In this document: positions 1 through 12,583 of the stretch, piece after piece
Numbering within the stretch: position 1 is the stretch's first letter
How the letters are laid out: the number at the start of each line of letters is the position of its first letter
Origin: Ashinkailepas kermadecensis
Taxonomy: Eukaryota; Arthropoda; Thecostraca; Neolepadidae
Assembly: GCA_034440615.1 (NCBI GenBank)
Contig: JAOTOM010004126.1
Span: 162,509-226,508, forward strand
Direction of reading: 5' to 3'
Length of the DNA stretch: 64,000 nucleotides
The notes under the pieces: model-generated
Told to the model about the DNA's origin: nothing
The model's input: only the letters and a program-made list of their open reading frames with translations
The model's database searches: none
Made by a program: the position numbers and the translations under genes

Positions 1-1090
1 CCAGCTGAAGGCGGCGCCAGTCCTCTGCCGACGGTCACGGCGACTGATATAGCCTCGACTATCGGCGCTACTAAATACATGTCTCTTATTGTGTAGTACT
101 TTACCTGGAACTTTGAGTAAAGGGCGGGATCTGCCGTCATCAATTAGGCTTGCTTGGTTGTTTGTTGTTGATAGCGAGGGAAGGCGGTAGCATGTTGTCG
201 ATTTGTATATTGTCTGTGCATAACTCCAGTTGCTACGAACGACGTAAGTTTTCTTTGTTAAAGGTCGACGACGGTGAAGTGCAGCTTTTTCAGCGACCTG
301 TGGATGAGCATACCAGCATAAAACATTATTTTATGGCAGTACAAGGCAAATTTTCCTGCAAATGTAACCGCCTTCCTACAGTTGATGCGTCAAACAGTTT
401 TAGCAACCAGTCCGGTTGGCCTCTCAAAGCTTGATGGCTGTCCTCTTAGGTATCTATCAACTCGTTAAATCATCGGTAACAATATGCACCTGCAAGGTAG
501 CAGGTGACACCACTTTGGACATTCTTCATAGAGAGAGGACAACAAAACCTGCCACCATGCTGCTGCGTGTAGTAGCACTACGTGCTACTTCAGGCCGGGA
601 ACACGCATGACATCGCCCATGGTGATATGCCGGCCGATAATTAACTGCTCCGGCACCTGGTTCACGGAGACGGTTTGATCAGGTAGCTGTCATATGATAT
701 GACTGCAGTGGTTGATTTGTATCAGGTGGGCCATACCAGTCCTCTGTGAAGGCCATCGGGGAGTCAGAGCTCTCCGACACATCGGAGAGCTCTACAATGT
801 ATTCATTCGCGCGTTGTACGCAGTTCGTGGTATTTCGCCATTGATCGGCTACACGTGAATATCTGATAGGGACTACGCTATCGGAGAATGTGCACTGGCC
901 GTTTTTCTGCGCGACTGGCGAGACGGATGGGTGATCTGAAGGTCAATTTTTCAAGTTGTAAAATATGGCACGGTTAATGAAAATCGTAATCTACATTTCA
1001 CACCGAATGTCCGCTTAATTTTTTCTTTGTTTCGCTAGCTAGAATATTCTGGATGGTTCGGATGTTAATTACTGCAACTAACCGGGTTAT
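1..1090. other. Gene-free flank at left edge
   Basis: Short open frames here lack domain signatures, GC-rich third positions and plausible splice sites. The only structure I see is the hairpin at 766-793. It lies 3' of the sulfotransferase gene. Confidence 0.5.
766..793. repeat. Perfect 12-bp stem hairpin
   Basis: AGAGCTCTCCGA is followed by the 4-base loop CACA and the exact reverse complement TCGGAGAGCTCT. There is no U-tract or adjacent gene to suggest a terminator role; function unknown. Confidence 0.8.
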
Positions 1091-1098
1091 AATATATA

Positions 1099-1171
<73 letters not shown>

Positions 1172-1173
1172 TA
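1091..1173. repeat. (AT)n microsatellite
   Basis: Alternating A/T dinucleotides with rare TG or GT interruptions. Open frames across it are repeat artefacts. Confidence 0.95.
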
Positions 1174-2663
1174 GCATTTTGGGAACGGATTGCATAATGG
1201 ATTGGGTTTCTCTGTTTGGTCGATATGGATTGGATTGGTTTATACGGATACGGATTGGACCGGATTTGAAAATGTCAACCCTCGTTATGCTCTAATGCGA
1301 TCCCTGTCTTCTCTTCCTCTTCCTCGTCCCTACACCATGCCCTTATGCACCCGCTGTGGTGGTACAGAATAGAGAATACCTACTAATTGCAACGATATGG
1401 GGAAAAAATGAAGGGATGCGCTCCAGCTAGGTGTGGCGAGGCTGTGATATTTTCACAGCCTCGCTCATGGTTGCATATCATTGGCCACTTGACGACCGCG
1501 ACCAGGCGGCGGACAGACCCAGCCGCAGCACGTTCCCCTGTAATGGTTCGGCGGACAAGGGCTAAACTGTCGACACCACCCTCCCGTGGAGCTGAGAGTA
1601 AATCGAGGATGACGTCAGAAATACGACCCTCACAGACGGGTGACGGGCGCATGCCTCGGCGACCCGGCTGGTCAATGGTGAGGACAATTACGTGCGCGGC
1701 TCAATGGGCGGCCGTGATTGTGCTGAGGGGTATGCGTCGCGCTCGTCACTCGGTCAGTGTTACAAGTGGCCGGCAGATACACGTGAGGCGGTATACGTGT
1801 GCACACAGTATAAGCCACTCAGTTCCTGCATGAATGATAATTCACACGGTGTGGGTCGTTTCTCAAGTGGAATTTATCATGGCATGAAGTAAATCGATAA
1901 GCGAGGCAGCCGCGATGCTGTTCTATTGACTGAATGTTCCCGAGCAATGGCAGTGAGAGGCCAAAACGGTTTAAATTGTACAAGATATGAACATATTCTG
2001 GCGCATTCGTTGCATTTTCAAATAAGAAAGGGAGCGATGATGAATTGGCTCAAATTAAATGGTTCTTTGACCGAAAGTGATACCGGCTGGCCTTTGTGAA
2101 CCAGGGGCGTAGATGGACTTCGACCCCGGTAGGCATGTAAAGCCGCTATGGCAAGCTTACATTGCGGCTCGGTGGGAGTCTGGCGTTGGACGATAAGATA
2201 GAGGCAGAACACTGCACGGTAATTTGTCCTTCTCCGTTCTCTATACGTGGGCACGAGTTGTGCAGCTTTTCGGAGGATTTGAGGACAGGTTTGATGACAT
2301 GCCGTAATTCCCGAGGCTGAAGGAGTACGGTCGATGTAGGTAGGATCATGGTAGAGAGACGACCAGGGGACCCGTCCAGCGTGGTTGGGACCCGTGTCTG
2401 CCGGTTGGACACATTGGGCCGGTTGCACGTTCCAGCGAGTAAGTTCCGGCGAAGCATTGGCTGCAATAAGGTTAGGTAGGTAGGTCCTAGATACCAGAGC
2501 ACAGATATAAGTCTCAGAGCTAATTAACGAGCTCCGTCGTAGCTATCAGGCCCAATACAGGTGAGGAGCGTTGCCAATAATGGTAAAGCCAGCTATAATT
2601 GGCAGCTATGAGTAGATATTTTTGGTCCTCCTAAGCCAAGAAGACGAACAAGTTCAACTGTTC
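1174..2663. other. Gene-free stretch
   Basis: Frames of up to 148 codons exist (1387-1833 plus, 2018-2428 minus), but neither shows a recognisable domain, motif or exon structure. I see no repeat or RNA gene here. Confidence 0.45.
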
Positions 2664-2899
2664 CAGGGGCGGAGCCAGAAGCCTGGCTGGGAGGGGGGGG
2701 GGGGGAATTTCCCTCCTAAAATCTCCGATTCCGAAAAATGCGCCTGAATTGAACAGTTAGCATTCGTGGGGTCTGTTTAAGACAGCAAGTTATCTAATAA
2801 AATGTTCTTAGATGTCGAGAAAATGCCATGATAGTGCAAAATATCGAAAAATCGGCCTATTGGGGCATGATCCCTTTGGCCTCCCTGGAACCGCCCCTG
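2664..2899. mobile_element. Possible short hAT-like MITE
   Basis: The left end CAGGGGCGGAGCCAG and the right end CTGGAACCGCCCCTG form an imperfect 15-bp terminal inverted repeat about 236 bp apart. Flanking octamers AACTGTTC and AGCTGTAG agree at five of eight positions, so the 8-bp duplication expected of hAT elements is only suggestive. A run of G follows the left end. No transposase frame. Confidence 0.5.
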
Positions 2900-2907
2900 A
2901 GCTGTAG

Positions 2908-3573
2908 TGTGTGTTTATGCACCGCTGAAGTGGTAAACGGGAGCCGGGAGCCTATTACTTTATATTTAGGTATTTTTAGCTGCTTTATTTGTGGGTGAAT
3001 CAATTTGTGTAATATGGTGAACCTCGGCTGATATGTGGTTTTAGCGGCTGTCAGCTGGCCATCGCTAGAGAGTATACAAAGTATACACTAGAGAGTATAC
3101 AAAAATAGATTATTCAGTGCAGTCCGGAAAGTTAGCATGGAAACGAGCCGAAGAGTTTCCGATTGCTACATTAGTACGAGGTGTAAAAGTCCGTCGTAAC
3201 ACTTGAAGCATGCTCTTTCCTCCTGCAGGGAATTCCCGCTAGCCTTGTCAAGTAGGAACTTCTCCGGCTATTCCCATAAAGCAGAGCTTAACGGAAAATT
3301 CCCCCTGCAGGAGTTTAGTGGTTTCAAGAGGGAAATGAGGACGCAGGATCAGGAAGGCTCAGCAATGTCCAATGTTTGATGCATGTTGCGCTGTATGGGG
3401 TAGGCAAAGATGAACATATGTGCCACATGGAAGCATGAGCTAAGAAGCGTCCAGAACCGCTGCTGTAAGAATGTATACCATATGGGTTTGATATAGATCG
3501 GTGAGATGAAGACAAGTTAGTAAGTGTATATCGACCCAAATGCTGAACGCCATTAAACGGTGTAGAAGGCAGG
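2908..3573. other. Gene-free stretch with imperfect inverted repeat
   Basis: An imperfect inverted pair built around CTCCTGCAGGG bounds about 3221-3312. No coding evidence. Confidence 0.4.
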
Positions 3574-3668
3574 ACTGTCCGGACTGTCAGGACTGGCAGG
3601 ACTGGCAGGACTGGCAGGACTGGCAGGACTGGCAGGACTGTCAGGTCAGGTCAGGACTGTCAGGTCAG
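3574..3668. repeat. 9-bp minisatellite (CAGGACTGG)n
   Basis: Roughly eight copies of CAGGACTGG with TGTCAGGTC variants at the ends. The period divisible by three makes a Gln-Asp-Trp repeat frame that is not a gene. Confidence 0.9.
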
Positions 3669-3902
3669 GACGCCCGCAACTGTCAACAAAAGCTACACCC
3701 ATCCACACAACAAATTGGGCTCAATGTCTTCCGCTGATGGCTAGTCATATCAAGCTGTTTCACATCACACATCGTTCAGTATATTTTGTTCACGGATTGT
3801 GTGCAAGCCTCCACAGCTGCAGACAAACACCAGTATACCCTGGGATATCTAAGGACATCACCTGAACGGAACATTGAAGCTGATTCCGCGGCATCATGAG
3901 GT

Positions 3903-3963
3903 ACGCAACACCAACTGCGCAACACCAACTGCGCAACACCAACTGCGCAACACCAACTGCGCT
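3903..3963. repeat. 14-bp tandem repeat
   Basis: Four copies of AACACCAACTGCGC in tandem. Confidence 0.9.
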
Positions 3964-4234
3964 CCTACCCGACTGTCTGCACTATCTATGCCTGTCGCGG
4001 CTCTTACAGACAGGCTATCACATCACAATTGGCGCCACACGCACGGCTACGAAGCGGAACGACAGCAAACGATGCAGGTCCTGCCGGCCCGACGTGGCAG
4101 TTGCCACGGCGCCGCACGTCGTAGGTACACGATGCACATCGTGTCGTAGGTACACGATGCACGTGTTTGCACAAGTCTAGTGTTTTGTGCACGCGGCCAT
4201 GCGCCACCGGAAGGCACCAGTCACCAGTGGGCAT

Positions 4235-4555
4235 GTGTCACACTGGTGCGGCTGGCACGCGTCACGGATCGGGTCACGCCACTCGGCGTGTTGACATGTG
4301 TCACACTGGTGCGGCTGGCACGCGTCACGGCTGGGGTCACGCCACTCGGCGTGTTGACATGTGTCACACTGGTGCGGCTGGCACGCGTCACGGCTGGGGT
4401 CACGCCACTTGGCGTGTTGACATGTGTCACACTGGTGCGGCTGGCACGCGTCACGGCTGGGGTCACGCCACTCGGCGTGTTGACATGTGTCACACTGGTG
4501 CGGCTGGCACGCGTCACGGCTGGGGTCACGCCACTCGGCGTGTTGACATGTGTCA
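4235..4555. repeat. 63-bp minisatellite, five copies
   Basis: Units restart at GTGTCACACTGG at 4235, 4298, 4361, 4424 and 4487, a constant 63-bp period. Because 63 is divisible by three, all frames stay open as 21-residue repeats; these are shadows. The array begins about 110 bp past the sulfotransferase stop codon, so it may lie in the 3' UTR. Confidence 0.95.
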
Positions 4556-4663
4556 GTCACTGGCACAACCTCGCCCCCCCCCCTCTCGCCCACGCGCACC
4601 GATGACGAAATGTCTTCCGTTGAGAAATGAGTCATGCGCGCTGGTCGCCGCGTTCATCAGTTA

Positions 4664-4773
4664 TCATTCGTATCGGAAGTCAATGTCAATGCCAACTTTG
4701 TTCTCTGCTATCCAGGCGTCGAACCGTCGGTTAAGATTGGCATCGAAGTAGTTCTTCCAGTCGCCGATTTGAC
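4664..4773 (-). CDS. Sulfotransferase exon 7 (last)
   Basis: The acceptor CCCTCAG opens the exon. The first two bases complete the Gly codon split with exon 6, restoring RKGQIGDWKNYF, the family's C-terminal PAPS-binding signature. The frame continues with a helix of the type RRFDAWIAEN and ends in FRYE and TGA at 4666-4664. Confidence 0.92.
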
Positions 4774-5510
4774 CTGAGGGAGAAGGTCCCCGTGAGGGCT
4801 TACGGATTCCGGCCTGTCTGAATATAATTACCACTATTCATTAACACACTCACACACAGCCACTGACACATCTAGAATTTCGTCAAGGTGAGCCCAATTT
4901 TTAGGGGCTCCATTTCCCCGGAGGGGCACCGGTGATAAAGGAAATTTCAGCGAGGGTGGGTGGGTGCACTTGGAGTGGCAACTTGTATACTCAAAGTGGC
5001 GCCTTCGGTTGAAAAACATGTTTGTTCATTCAAAAACATGTTGGAGTTCATTGAACATCTGAGAGGGATGCTGCCTGCGTCTTCATGGAGAGCGCGTTCC
5101 GAGTTCTAGGAGCAGGACGGTTGCCTTCCCCCCCCCCCCCCCCCACCCACACACACACCTGGATCCGTCTCTGCATACAGTGAATTTGTATGCAGGTTTG
5201 ATGAATCTAGTGCAATACCGGATTTATTGAAATTCATTTTCAATGCAACATGAGCTTAGCGTCGCGAAGCCAGAGGGAGTAAGGGGGCACGGATACTGTC
5301 ACCACGCCGGACATTTGTGGATTTTCTTTTCAATATGATGGAGCTCTACAGTGCGACTTTAGAGTCAGCCCAGCTGTTGTAGGGGCACCCCTGCAGTCTA
5401 CAGCGAGGACACCTCAGCCCTTCACACCCGTGCAGTCCGTACTACAGACCGCAGCACTACATACTACAGGTGCTGCTCTCTGAGAGAGGAGCACCCCAGC
5501 AGCTGTAGAG

Positions 5511-5583
<73 letters not shown>

Positions 5584-5586
5584 CAT

Positions 5587-5670
<84 letters not shown>

Positions 5671-5796
5671 ATATGTATATGTATATGTATATGCATATGC
5701 ATATGTACATGTATATATGTATGTGTAGGTGTATGTGCATATGTATGTGTATATGTATATGCATATGTACATGTACATGTATTTGTATATGTATAC

Positions 5797-5857
<61 letters not shown>

Positions 5858-6265
5858 TCTTTCTCTTTTCTCTCTCTCTCTATCTCTTATCGAAGTTTAG
5901 TGCGAATGTTCGCTGGGGTGACTTTATGGAACATAATAGTCTGCGCTAAGCGTAGCCTGTTGCATGGACCTTGAACCCATCACCCGACCAAAGAACGGTT
6001 GAACGGCAGAATATTAACCGAGACCTTAACGTGCCGTCAATGCACCGGCAGGCCACCATGTGTGGCAATCCTGGCCTGAGCCAGCTGAGCCAGCCAGTTG
6101 TCAGCTGACCTTCCCAGCCGGAGACAATGCGAGCTCGTGAAGCGACTCGCGAACCCTGTCTGGCAAAAACAGGCCAGACCGGTGCAGGCCGGCACTATAA
6201 CTAACTGGGTCAACGTCGGTGCGGGGCGACGGCACCGACGGCACCGTCGCTGTCGGTGACGTCAC
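4774..6265 (-). other. Sulfotransferase intron 6
   Basis: Starts GTGACG and ends CAG. It holds a poly-C run near 5131, the compound microsatellite at 5514-5854, and no open frame with recognisable content. Confidence 0.8.
5514..5854. repeat. Compound (AC)n/(AT)n/(GT)n microsatellite
   Basis: About 28 AC dinucleotides, then AT, GT, TATGTA-type hexamers and a second AT tract. The overlapping open frames on both strands are artefacts. Confidence 0.97.
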
Positions 6266-6449
6266 CTTTCCTGATGAACTTCTCGGCCTTGTTCTCGTCC
6301 ATGATGACGTCGCGGAACACCTCGCGATTGACCTTGTCGTTCTTGCTCATCGCGCTGAAGCTGAGGTGTTCGCACAGCTGCGTCACCTGCTGCTCCGTCA
6401 TGGGCTTCTGCATGAAGGCGGACACTTTGCGCACCACGGCCGGCAGGTC
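6266..6449 (-). CDS. Sulfotransferase exon 6
   Basis: Follows the acceptor CGGTAG in phase 0 and reads DLPAVVRKVSAFMQ, matching the family segment after the YE.MK motif. It ends FIRK plus one base before donor GTGACG. Length 184 nt (61 codons plus one base) fits exon 7. Confidence 0.92.
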
Positions 6450-6540
6450 CTACCGACGGCCGGTGTTGTTAGCGGAGCCAACAATTAATGGCGACGTCAC
6501 CCCGAGTGTCATTCTCCGCGAGCAGTCGGCGACGACATCG

Positions 6541-6610
6541 CAGACAGACAGACAGACAGACAGACAGACAGTCAGACAGACAGACAGACATACATACATA
6601 CATACATACA

Positions 6611-6644
<34 letters not shown>

Positions 6645-6792
6645 CATACATGCATACATACAGACACAGATACAGACAGAGACGGAGAGGGTGACTGAGA
6701 AAGAAAAGAGGTAGAGACAGAGAGAGATATAGAGATATAGAGATATAGAGATGAGATAGAGAGATAGAGAGATAGAGAGATAGAGAGATAGA

Positions 6793-6884
<92 letters not shown>

Positions 6885-6892
6885 GATTCGCT
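6541..6892. repeat. (GACA)n, (CATA)n and (GATAGA)n/(GA)n microsatellites
   Basis: Three adjoining simple repeats beginning about 90 bp from the sulfotransferase exon 6 acceptor. Confidence 0.97.
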
Positions 6893-7107
6893 GCGGAGAC
6901 GGCTGAAATGATATATGATAACGTCTTAGTGTATTATCTCGGGATGGTGGTGGCACTCTGAGATATGCCCCCTGCGGCATAACTCGACGGTATTCATCGC
7001 TTCACACAGTATAATTCGGATGACTGTTACTATCACTGGGTTCATGCCGGTATCATCAATGATTTTTGACGAGACTAAGGTCGCAAAAAGAGAATGCAAA
7101 GACAGGG

Positions 7108-7173
7108 CGTGGAACGTATTGCGGCAAGGGGGGTGCTCTACGTGGAACGTATTGCGGCAAGGGGGGTGCTCTA
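7108..7173. repeat. 33-bp direct duplication
   Basis: Two identical consecutive copies beginning CGTGGAACGTATTGCGGCAA. Confidence 0.9.
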
Positions 7174-8300
7174 CTCAGACACTGTTCGGTAGCGTAGTAG
7201 CTACCGTTGGCGACAATTTGCTGTCACTCAGGCGACTAATTTTTGTCCACGCATGATAAGCTGGGAATTGTGCTGTCTGGTGGTAAAGCGACGACACGGG
7301 ATTTGGGTTGGGGGGAATATGACGGAAACCACGCGGCGAAGCGAGCTGAAAATATCTGGTATGACGTGGTGAAAAACCGAAAATTTTGTTCATCGAGTGT
7401 ATGTCTTCAGGAAGAAAGAGCGTCGCTCCCCCTTCGACTGCGCCTCTTTCGATTACAATTTTGTTTTGAGCTATTGTAGTGCTTTAGTTGTAGTGGTTTT
7501 CAAAGAACTTTACAGGTTTACACCGAGCATTTTGGCCCCGCTCGTGTGGTGCCGTACGTAAGTTCGCGTTTTCATCCAACATATTACAGAAATGGCTGGA
7601 TAAAATGCAATGAAACTCTGTCCAGACCTGTAAACATTCATCGCAGAACTTTTGGCATGAAACTTGTTGCTAGGTCATTTCAGGTCACTGATCTGAGAAC
7701 ATGAAATGCCATCTGGCGTCGAGTCAAGTCATTGATCTAGGACAACCTTGGAGAGATCAGTGACAGTTATTTCATTTGTATATCACCCCACCACATCATC
7801 ATTGATGATCTGGGGGCAGTAATTTCGATTAATTGCCGATAGCTTGCAATTCGATTGAGAAGAAATGGGTCCACGATGCTCCATCTTTTTACGTCATAGA
7901 TCAATGGCGACACGATTTTTTACTCTCAATGTTTCACATCATGCTGTCGGCAAAGGATGCGCCACAGCCTACGCCAAGCTCCGCCCGTGTTTCGATGATT
8001 TGGAGGAGCAATGACCTCACAAATATTTTTGGATGCACTTGTCTCCTGCAGCCACTCACGGATGGTAGCCGGGACCAATAGGTGTGCTCGGTTACGTCCT
8101 TTCCGTATGGGAGGGATAATGACCGAAATAACCTCTGGCCTTCCTTCCACCTCTTTGCCCTTCGATACACTGCTGACACCAGCTTTTTCTACACGTCGAT
8201 TCAATGATCAATCAAATGGTATAATACACAATTCAGCGAGGAGGCCTAGAGAAAACGAAGGGCACCGGTTCCGTATGGAAGGTGTGCCAGATCAGTTTAA

Positions 8301-9303
8301 CACGCGCACGTCCGGGGGGGCAGATATCTGCCCCCCCCCCCTGCGGTTTTTCCTAATTTTCCGCCATACTAATCGGGTTAGCAAGGCCAAACCTCGTATG
8401 GCTGTTCATTAGTCTTTTCCGCATATCCTCATAAATATTTGACCCTGGGTCATCTCAAGTCAGGTCACCAGGTCAGGCGAAGTGACCCAACATCCCTCGG
8501 AGTCTAGGTGGCATCACTTCCACAATAATTGGGCGATTTATTTCAAACTTATAACACGCCATGATCTCATCAGGGACTATAATATATATCTCGTTTTTTT
8601 TCGTAGCATTGACCTGAGGTCAGGTCGCGGCCATGGCTTCCCCCATTATGGGCCTATGGTAAAATATACAAATGTTTCCTGGTTACATATTTGCTCTCGG
8701 AATGACCTCACAACGGTTATGGCGTGTAGTTGGAAGCTATTCTCAATGTCACCACTGACATTTTTGCTCAATGACCTCACCAAGGTCATCTGAGGTCACC
8801 TGAGATCACTAGCACATTTCTGCGCATTACATCGCACTGCATTGAGCTAGAAGGCTGAAATTACCGTCATTGTGCTTGTATCGCCAAGACGTGTCGATTA
8901 ATACATTACACGACCTCCCTAGTCTACCTCATGACCTTGACCTGAGGTCATAGTTTCGGAGTTGACCTGACCTTAAATCACACAGCATATTGTCGATAGC
9001 ACATTTCAAGGGCTGTCGAATAGCATTCGCCGTTTGTTTCTATCCGCTACAGGTCCTGAGATATGTGTCAATATCTGAGGGTCCCACCCGATCTGGTCGA
9101 ATTCGACCTATGATGACCCAGTGACCTAAATATTGACCTGAGCGAAAAATAACCGAAATACTTTCGATAGAGCTTGTCACCAGCTATTCAACGCCGTTTT
9201 TCGTTTGTCGCTACCTAGCATAGTTCTGGAGATCTTAGGGGGCAGACATCTGCCCCCCGCTCCGGACATGCGAAGTTGGCGCGGACCGCCGGACGTGCGA
9301 GTG
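8301..9303. mobile_element. TTAA-flanked (piggyBac-type) non-autonomous transposon
   Basis: Ends are CACGCGCACGTCCGG on the left and CCGGACGTGCGAGTG on the right, a 15-bp terminal inverted repeat with one mismatch. TTAA stands directly outside each end (8297-8300, 9304-9307), the target choice of piggyBac transposases. Subterminal GGGGGGCAGAT/ATCTGCCCCCC palindromes recur near both ends. The 1-kb interior has no transposase frame but many TGACCT/AGGTCA hexamers. Same general end style as the element at 51,178. Confidence 0.8.
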
Positions 9304-10736
9304 TTAAATGGTGCCGAGTGAGAGAACCATAGACACGTCGACATCTAGAGGAACTCGAACCTTGACTAGAGGGGCGCTTATCTCATCACAGGACGATAAA
9401 CTGGCCTTCGGTCGGTCATCGACGTCCATGTCCGAGGCAACATGTTGCCCTCACCAATGGGCGCGCTATTGACCCAGGACATGAACTCGACCATCGTCAA
9501 GGGGAGCAGGACCTTGGGTGGCATGCTAGCTGGGTGGGCAAGTGTCCTTCCAGTCTGACCAGCTGGCCACCTAATCGGTCGAATTTGTCCACCCAGCTAA
9601 AATCTGTAGAATAATTAGGAAGATAGAAGACACAGATACCCGTCCGTGACTGTCAGGCGCTGTTCTCGCCAATACAGGTGCTTTTCCGGACAACTGTGTG
9701 GCTTGAAACTGTAGCCTCCCTCTTTGGCCATTCCGGCACCGCTCTTCGTAATATGTGGAACACTATTGGCTACACGTGCTCTCTCCAAACAAAAAAGGCG
9801 TCTTTCTGGGCAGTTGGGTGCTTTGAGAATGCAGGCGCCCTCCTGGGTCAGCCGGTGCTCCCTTCGCAGTCGGGCGCGTCCTTGTGCTAGGTAATGCCTC
9901 TGTTGAAATTACATAAAGGCGCCGTTTCAGATAGTAACTGCAGCTTCAAATACTGCAAACAAGATTATTTTTAGTGCATCTTAAGAGCAATGTAATGTAA
10001 AACAAAGCGTGCTGTACACGCAGACAATAATTTCCTTTGAATCATTAGAATTGCTGAATAGATGGCCAGACAAATTATGAGCATGCGTTCCACCCGTACC
10101 TACATAGCCTGTCATGATGCGGCGCCTAACTTAAGCCTTTTTTATGATTTATGTAAGGGACGGAGAAAGATGTGTTTAACAGTTCTTCCATGTAGCGCGA
10201 AAATGTTTTGCAAAAATAGCTGTGTGGTGTTGCAGAATACCTAGTGATGTTGATATGTATATATGAATATATACTGTAAATGTATCAAAATACGTTTTAA
10301 GCTGTTCAAAGTTGAGATGAAAGACCATAAAAATGAAGGGCGAGTCAAGTTTCGAATAGCCGCTATTAACTGGATAGGATTTTCCACCCCGGATTGAAAA
10401 CTTGTGACGGAATTGTTTCCGCTAGTTTATTCCACCGAGTCGAAGTCCATTCCACCCGCCAACATTGGCCGCGCTCCATTGTTTTTACCTTTTATCAAAT
10501 CGTCTTTACCTCTTCCCAGATCTCTGCATTATGCCATGTCATACCACAAACAGCGCACACTAATTATTCGTTGAAGAGTGTGTTTTTCTGTGGCGTTCGG
10601 GCTCGTCTGTCAGTCTTCAGTGTCCAGTGGTCCAGCGGTACTTGGCGCGCCTCTGTCGCTCATGTGGCTGTGGTGGGCCAGCCCCTATCAGGTGTTTACG
10701 TTGGATCGCTCGCCAGACGGCTGACGGCGGCGGCAC

Positions 10737-11528
10737 GTGTCCAGTGGGCCGGGTCTGGTGACTACTGATCCGCCCGCCGCGCAGTCGGTAGAGTGGGGGC
10801 AGTGCGCGGTGTGGTGATCTGCCGAGGAGCCAGCTCGTGTCCAGTGGGCCGGGTCTGGTGACTACTGATCCGCCCGCCGCGCAGTCGGTAGAGTGGGGGC
10901 AGTGCGCGGTGTGGTGATCTGCCGAGGAGCCAGCTCGTGTCCAGTGGGCCGGGTCTGGTGACTACTGATCCGCCCGCCGCGCAGTCGGTGAGTGGGGGCA
11001 GTGCGCGGTGTGGTGATCTGCCGAGAGCCACTCGTGTCCAGTGGGCCGGGTCTGGTGACTACTGATCCGCCCGCCACGCAGTCGGTGGAGTGGGGGCAGT
11101 GCGCGGTGTGGTGATCTGCCGAGGAGCCAGCTCGTGTCCAGTGGGCCGGGTCTGGTGACTACTGATCCGCCCGCCACGCAGTCGGTGGAGTGGGGGCAGT
11201 GCGCGGTGTGGTGATCTGCCAGAGCCAGCTCGTGTCCAGTGGGCCGGGTCTGGTGACTACTGATCCGCCCGCCACGCAGTCGGTGGAGTGGGGCAGTGCG
11301 CGTGTGGTGATCTGCCGAGGAGCCAGCTCGTGTCCAGTGGGCCGGTCTGGTGACTACTGATCCGCCCGCCACGCAGTCGGTGGAGTGGGGGCAGTGCGCG
11401 GTGTGGTGATCTGCCGAGGAGCCAGCTCGTGTCCAGTGGGCCGGGTCTGGTGACTACTGATCCGCCCGCCACGCAGTCGGTGGAGTGGGGGCAGTGCGCG
11501 GTGTGGTGATCTGCCGAGGAGCCAGCTC
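10737..11528. repeat. 100-bp minisatellite upstream of PHYHD1, eight copies
   Basis: Units restart at GTGTCCAGTGGGCC at 10737, 10837, 10937, 11034, 11134, 11232, 11330 and 11429, so about 97-100 bp each. The array ends 185 bp before the PHYHD1 start codon, placing it in the promoter or 5' UTR region. Minus-strand open frames across it are artefacts. Confidence 0.95.
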
Positions 11529-11713
11529 GTGTCCGGCTGGTGAACGGTGCGTCTCGGAGGTCGGTGTTCAGGGGAGACCGTCCGTGCTCCGGATACAGGG
11601 TTCATGGTGGAGAGAGAGAGAGAGACAGAGAGGCGGTGACTTCGACCCAAGGACACAGGTGAACGCGAGCCGGACGGCTGAGGGGTGGCACATCAGCGGT
11701 GCCCCACGCAACC

Positions 11714-12583
11714 ATGTTGACCACCGAGCAGCTGCAGCAGTTCGAGAAGGACGGCTACGTCGTCATCAAGGGCTTCCTCTCGGCCGAGGAGGTGGCCTCG
11801 CTGGAGACGGCGCAGGCGCGGCTCGTGTCTGAGATGGACCCGAGCCAGCACCAGATCAGCATCTTCTCCACCGACGAGGACCGCCAGGTGGAGCTGCGCG
11901 CCAAGGACGACTACTTCCTGCAGAGCGGCGACAAGGTGCGCTTCTTCTGGGAGGACGGCGCCTTCGACGCAGCCAAGCAGCTCACTGTCGACCGACGACT
12001 GGCGCTCAACAAGATCGGCCACGCGCTGCACTGGCTGGTGCCCGAGTTTCGCGCCGTCACGTTCAGCGAGCGCGTGCGCGCCTGCTGCCGCGCGCTCGGC
12101 TTCCGGCGGCCAGTGGTGGCGCAGTCGATGTACATCTTCAAGCAGGCGCACATCGGCGGCGCGGTGACGCCGCACCAGGACGCGACGTTCCTCTACACGC
12201 GGCCAGAGCGCATCGTCGGCCTGTGGCTGGCACTCGAGCCGGCCGACTTGCACAACGGGTGTCTGTGGTTCGCGCCCGGCTCACACCGTGCCGGCCCGCT
12301 GACGCGACGCTTCGTGCGCAACTCGCAGCCGGCCGGGCCGCAGCTGGTGTTTCGGGGCCAGACGGCGCCGCTGGACGACGCGGCGTACGTGCCGGTGGAG
12401 GTGGCCGCCGGCGACTGCGTGCTCATCAGCGGCCTGGTGCACCACCGCAGCGACGCCAACACGTCGCCCAGGTCGCGACACATCTACACCTTCCACGTGT
12501 TGGAGAGCCGCGGCTGCCAGTACGCCGACGACAACTGGCTCCAGCCGACCGAGGCGCTGCCCTTCCCGTCTCTGTACGAGTGA
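11714..12583 (+). CDS. PHYHD1: PHYHD1-like Fe(II)/2-oxoglutarate dioxygenase
   Basis: Phytanoyl-CoA dioxygenase domain-containing protein 1 family: non-haem iron oxygenases that couple 2-oxoglutarate decarboxylation to substrate oxidation; the physiological substrate is not settled. The 289-residue frame matches the family length (human about 291). The first ATG has A at -3 (CAACCATG); an upstream GTG at 11,699 is not a credible start. The iron ligands are H154 and D156 in TPHQDATF and H243 in LVHHRSDAN, with R254 (SPRSRH) placed to hold 2-oxoglutarate. The C terminus reads NWLQPTEALPFPSLYE. The whole CDS is a single exon with very GC-rich third positions, nested antisense in a sulfotransferase intron. 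No disabling change is visible. Its last 27 coding bases start a tandem array that continues into the 3' UTR. Confidence 0.95.
   Translation: MLTTEQLQQFEKDGYVVIKGFLSAEEVASLETAQARLVSEMDPSQHQISIFSTDEDRQVELRAKDDYFLQSGDKVRFFWEDGAFDAAKQLTVDRRLALNKIGHALHWLVPEFRAVTFSERVRACCRALGFRRPVVAQSMYIFKQAHIGGAVTPHQDATFLYTRPERIVGLWLALEPADLHNGCLWFAPGSHRAGPLTRRFVRNSQPAGPQLVFRGQTAPLDDAAYVPVEVAAGDCVLISGLVHHRSDANTSPRSRHIYTFHVLESRGCQYADDNWLQPTEALPFPSLYE

Noticed and set aside
1387..1833. 148-codon plus-strand frame
   Set aside because: Arg/Ser-rich composition without domain, and the antisense frame is equally open; looks like chance.
2018..2428. 136-codon minus-strand frame
   Set aside because: No recognisable motif or splice context; overlapping frames are also open.
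4167..4751. Open frames with 21-residue repeats on both strands
   Set aside because: A 63-bp period keeps all frames open; no start context, domain or codon bias. The true coding part here is sulfotransferase exon 7.
11699..11713. Upstream GTG start for PHYHD1
   Set aside because: Non-ATG start with no support; the ATG at 11,714 has a good context and gives the normal family length.
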